Positions 61,246 to 64,000 of a stretch of DNA of 64,000 nucleotides are shown here, one piece after another. Origin of the DNA: Cycas panzhihuaensis. Taxonomy: Eukaryota; Cycadophyta. Under the pieces are notes generated by a model. That model did no database searches, was not told the origin of the DNA, and saw only the letters and a program-made list of their open reading frames with translations. Location of the stretch: positions 252,409,741-252,473,740 of the forward strand of contig CM041465.1 of the NCBI GenBank assembly GCA_023213395.1, in the 5' to 3' direction. The translations under genes were made by a program, and so were the position numbers. The first letter of the stretch is position 1. Each line of letters begins with the position of its first letter.

Positions 61246-61808
61246 TTTTGACGGGAAAGCGCGGGCCTCTAGGGGGTCATATGTAGACTCACATGATTGT
61301 ACTCCCCCTGCAAGGATCCCGGCTCCCCACATATGCGATGTACTATGACATTTTTAATATATATATACACGGGGTAATTGGAACCCCACTTTTGACATGA
61401 AGTGGTGTGTATCATGTGTGATAGAGGTAGCATGTATGATTTATTTTTTGTAAATGAATGATTTTTGTAATATGTTGCAAATGTTTGAATATGTAAATGC
61501 GTACATTTTGTTGTAAAGTTTTGTAAATATGCAGGTGTTTCCTTCCATGTATGGCCATATATCTAACAGGAGCACACACATCCACCGTGAGCAGAGGTGA
61601 TCGAGAGGTGTGAGGTTAGAAGATAGGGCGACATGCGCGTCCACAGGGGAGCATAGCAGAATATGCGAAGGAAACGACAAGCACGAAAAGGGGAGTAATG
61701 ATACTCCATAGCGTTGTCCTAGTTGGGGGATGCCCAAATAGGAGGACAAAGGTTCCCAAGAGTGCACGGGAACGCGGGTTCCGCGGGAGGAACCGGAAGG
61801 AGGAATGA
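61246..61808 (-). other. Post-integrase spacer (C3)
   Basis: Matches A2 41251-41750, with TATATATATA at 61360-61371. No gene seen. Confidence 0.55.
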
Positions 61809-62065
61809 GGGTCCACCTTAAATTACCATTCAACCCGCGGCGGGGAGGAATGGGGACAATTCAAGGTGGTAGTTTAGGCTCGTTTCAGAGCATGAATCTA
61901 CCTTAAATTGCCACTCAACCCGTGGTTGGGAGGAATGGGAACAATTTAAAATGGTAGTTTAGGCTCGTTTTAGAGCATGAATCCATCTTAAATTGCCACT
62001 CAACCCGTGGTTGGGAGGAATGGGAACAATTTAAAATGGTAGTTTAGGCTCGTTTCGGAGCAAGG
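61809..62065 (-). repeat. Three tandem copies of about 85 bp after integrase (C3)
   Basis: Each copy holds GCCACTCAACCCGTGGTTGG, AATTTAAAATGGTAGTTTAG and GCTCGTTTCAGAGCATGAAT. On the - strand this is the CTGAAACGAGCCTAAACT motif. A1 and A2 have it once. Confidence 0.9.
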
Positions 62066-62084
62066 CGAAGGGATCGCCGAAAGA

Positions 62085-62760
62085 TCACGCATAAAACTTC
62101 TTAAGGAATTTCCCGTTGACCGCTTTTTCGAATTCCAAGCCATCTAAAGTGGCAATCCTGTATGCATCGTTATCGAGACTTTCGAGGACGATGAAGGGGC
62201 CTACCCATTTGGGCCTGAACTTGGCCAAGCGATCGTAAAGATACTCCAATTTGAGGACGTGGTCCCCGGGACACAAATGACGGGCACGAAGACGTTTGTC
62301 GTGTGTCCTTTGTAAACCAAGCCGCAATGAGGTTTGCTTGATAAGCTGTTAAGCGCTTCTCATCTAGGGCTTCCAGTCCGTGAGGCGAGCTCGGTGAATA
62401 GACTCTCATCGATGAGGCCTCAAGGGAAACCCGAGAGAAGGGATCTCCACTTCCAATGGGAGTATTGCCTGCCCGTAAACTAACGAGAATGGGGTCATCC
62501 CGAGCTATCTGGATAGAGGTACCAGAAGCCCATGTGGCTTAAAGGGAGTCGATATGCGCCTTTCGAGATCGGGCACCCGCTTTCTTCAAGATGCCAATGA
62601 GCATTTTGTTGAAAGATTCAATTTGCCTGTTGGCCTAGGGGTAATAACGGGATGACGTCTTATGCGAGATTTTGAATTTTTCGCACAATTCGTCCATTTC
62701 CTTATTACAGAAGGGAGTCCCATTGTCTGTAATTAGAAGGGAGTCCCATTGTCTGTAATC
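62085..62760 (-). pseudogene. pol: Integrase C-terminal part (C3)
   Basis: From the second catalytic Asp (ITDNGTPFCNKEMDELCEKF) through QIESFNK to HVLKLEYLYDRLAKFRPKWV and FLKKFYA at 62085. The zinc region and first Asp are missing: the sequence breaks at 62760 into LTR. Frameshifts near 62400-62560. Confidence 0.85.
62709..62759. repeat. 26 bp tandem duplication at a deletion junction
   Basis: AGAAGGGAGTCCCATTGTCT then GTAATT is repeated once, and LTR sequence starts directly after at 62761. Confidence 0.95.
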
Positions 62761-64000
62761 TGAACACCCTGACACAATCTCCTAAACTCCTTCGACCCGT
62801 TCCTTAGGACATGTATGGCAAGGGGAAGAGAACAAGGGATGGAACCCTTGGGGAAGAGGACTAATGGGGATGTAACCCCACCTATCTCCTCAAATCCTCG
62901 TGGTATGCTCCTTACCTAGCCGATCGAGGAAAGAATGGAAGAAGGCTTGGAGAAAGTGAGGGACCCCACAGAAAAACTGGGAAAATGGATTTGGGTCAAG
63001 GTAGGGCTACGGGGCGGCTATGGCCAATGGTAGCTACTTTCATTCAAGGGGTAAAAGCAAAGGGAAAGAAGAGGTGGAATGCTTGACAATAAAAATAAGG
63101 AAAATGCAAGTATGTCCAAGGGTTTGCAAGCAAAAAAAAGCAAAGGAAATACAAGTAAAAGGAAGAAGAAATGCAAGAAAACACAAAAAAGCAAGTAAAG
63201 CTAAGGGGTACCTTGTGTAGAGAGGTCATGCATGCCTCCTACCACTAGGGACAGCAGCAATGGAGGTCAAATGAAGGCTGATCATGAGTGTTCCTTGCTG
63301 CAATGTGGGTGGAAGAAGCTCCTAGTAAGTTTGGAGTTGTGAAGAGAGTCTTTGGGGTAGCTTCTTTGTTGAAGAAGTCCCTTGAATCTTTGTGCAGCTG
63401 CAAGAGGAAGAAAGCTGGTTGTGGAGAGTAGTAAGGGCAAGAATGGCCCCGCAAAATCCACCGTGGCGCCTTAGTCCCTCCTCGCTGTCAGGCTCGAACT
63501 TTGATTTTTGTGTCTTTCTTTGTCTTTGTGGAGAGTTTTTCCTTAGAAGTCTTGGAAAATTAGCACAAGAATGATGCAAATGAAAGAAAAAAAGGTTTTT
63601 ATCTCTTATTCACAATAAGTGAACGCTGGGAACGCTGGTGCCTCCATCAGATGGAGCCACGGGCGCCCGTGAAAAATGCGAATCGTCAGGTGGTTCTCTT
63701 TTAAATTTCAACAACACTACAAACTTTACAGATCAGAAATTGCGTGGTACCGCTTAGTTTATCACAGATCAACCCGAAATTAAAAAATGTAAAAATAAAA
63801 TAGAAAAATCAGGTTCTGAGGTAAGAACAAAGGCTAAACATGAATTACATCAGTTGGGGGAAGGCCCAGGCAGTGGGCAAGTACCCAAAACAACCCAAAA
63901 AGTCCTAACTAAGGATTGAGTTTGACTTAGAAAGGATGGCAACGCAAACGACATGTCGCAACGTGAGCAAGCAAACTGGCAGAGACAATCCCGGGAAACT
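62761..64000 (-). repeat. Partial 5' LTR of C3
   Basis: Aligns closely with 55912-57150. The LTR part equal to 54900-55911 is missing, so the deletion took the inner end of this LTR as well as gag to the integrase N-terminus. Contains the motif array (GTGGTACCGCTTAGTTTATC) at 63740-63765. Confidence 0.85.

Larger units (their letters stand above)
54900..64000 (-). mobile_element. Tat-lineage element C3, internally deleted, runs off the window
   Basis: 3' LTR 54900-57389, aRNH, antisense PMD gene, spacer repeats, integrase C-terminal two thirds, then an abrupt jump at 62761 into LTR sequence like 55912 onward. Gag, PR, RT and RNase H are missing. It has the most CpG of all copies, but many 1-3 bp deletions. 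Inserted in the LTR of G. Confidence 0.85.

Overview
The window looks like intergenic heterochromatin-type DNA of a large, repeat-rich plant genome, probably a flowering plant. I find no host gene. It is almost wholly a nest of Ty3/gypsy LTR retrotransposons of the Tat lineage. The lineage call rests on very long LTRs, a Gag with a C-x2-H-x4-H-x4-C knuckle, an ordinary RNase H that has lost its first catalytic Asp, and a second, archaeal-type RNase H (aRNH). All reading frames are broken by stops and frameshifts.

Layout: (A1) 1-7848, + strand, end of the 5' LTR, gag-PR-RT-RNH-INT and a truncated 3' LTR. (B) 7849-17951, +, old AT-rich pol remnant with a 3.8 kb tandem duplication, an aRNH and the tail of an antisense ORF. 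(C1) 17952-23665, -, 3' LTR, aRNH and antisense PMD gene, truncated. (D) 23666-30358, +, aRNH, antisense PMD gene, polypurine tract and LTR. (E) about 30421-34570 and 50715-52412, -, an old element split by A2. (A2) 34571-50709, -, a full-length 16.1 kb element with two LTRs of about 2.8 kb and a 5-bp target duplication ATAGT. (G) 52413-54899, -, LTR piece. (C3) 54900 to beyond the window end, -, with LTRs, aRNH, PMD gene and partial integrase but no gag, PR or RT.

The most interesting theme is an accessory gene on the strand opposite to gag-pol, downstream of integrase. It encodes a protein with a plant-mobile-domain-like (PMD, aminotransferase-like) region, an acidic stretch and a charged C-terminal part. 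In four copies (C1, A2, E, C3) I see the same gene plan: a TATA box, a start codon 165-167 bp later, an 8-9 codon first exon, a donor site at or decayed from GTGAGT, an intron of about 0.5 kb, and an exon with the PMD-like region. Degenerate palindromic motif arrays occur both in the intron of this gene and at a fixed place (about 420-560 bp from the start) in the LTR of the same element. The motif differs between families but seems to match within an element. This suggests a shared regulatory circuit between LTR and accessory gene.

The aRNH sits downstream of integrase and has its own ATG. In A/C/E the order is INT, antisense PMD, aRNH, LTR; in B/D it is aRNH, then antisense PMD. Nesting and base composition give a rough age order: E, B and D are AT-rich and CpG-poor, A1 and A2 are intermediate, and C3 keeps the most CpG.
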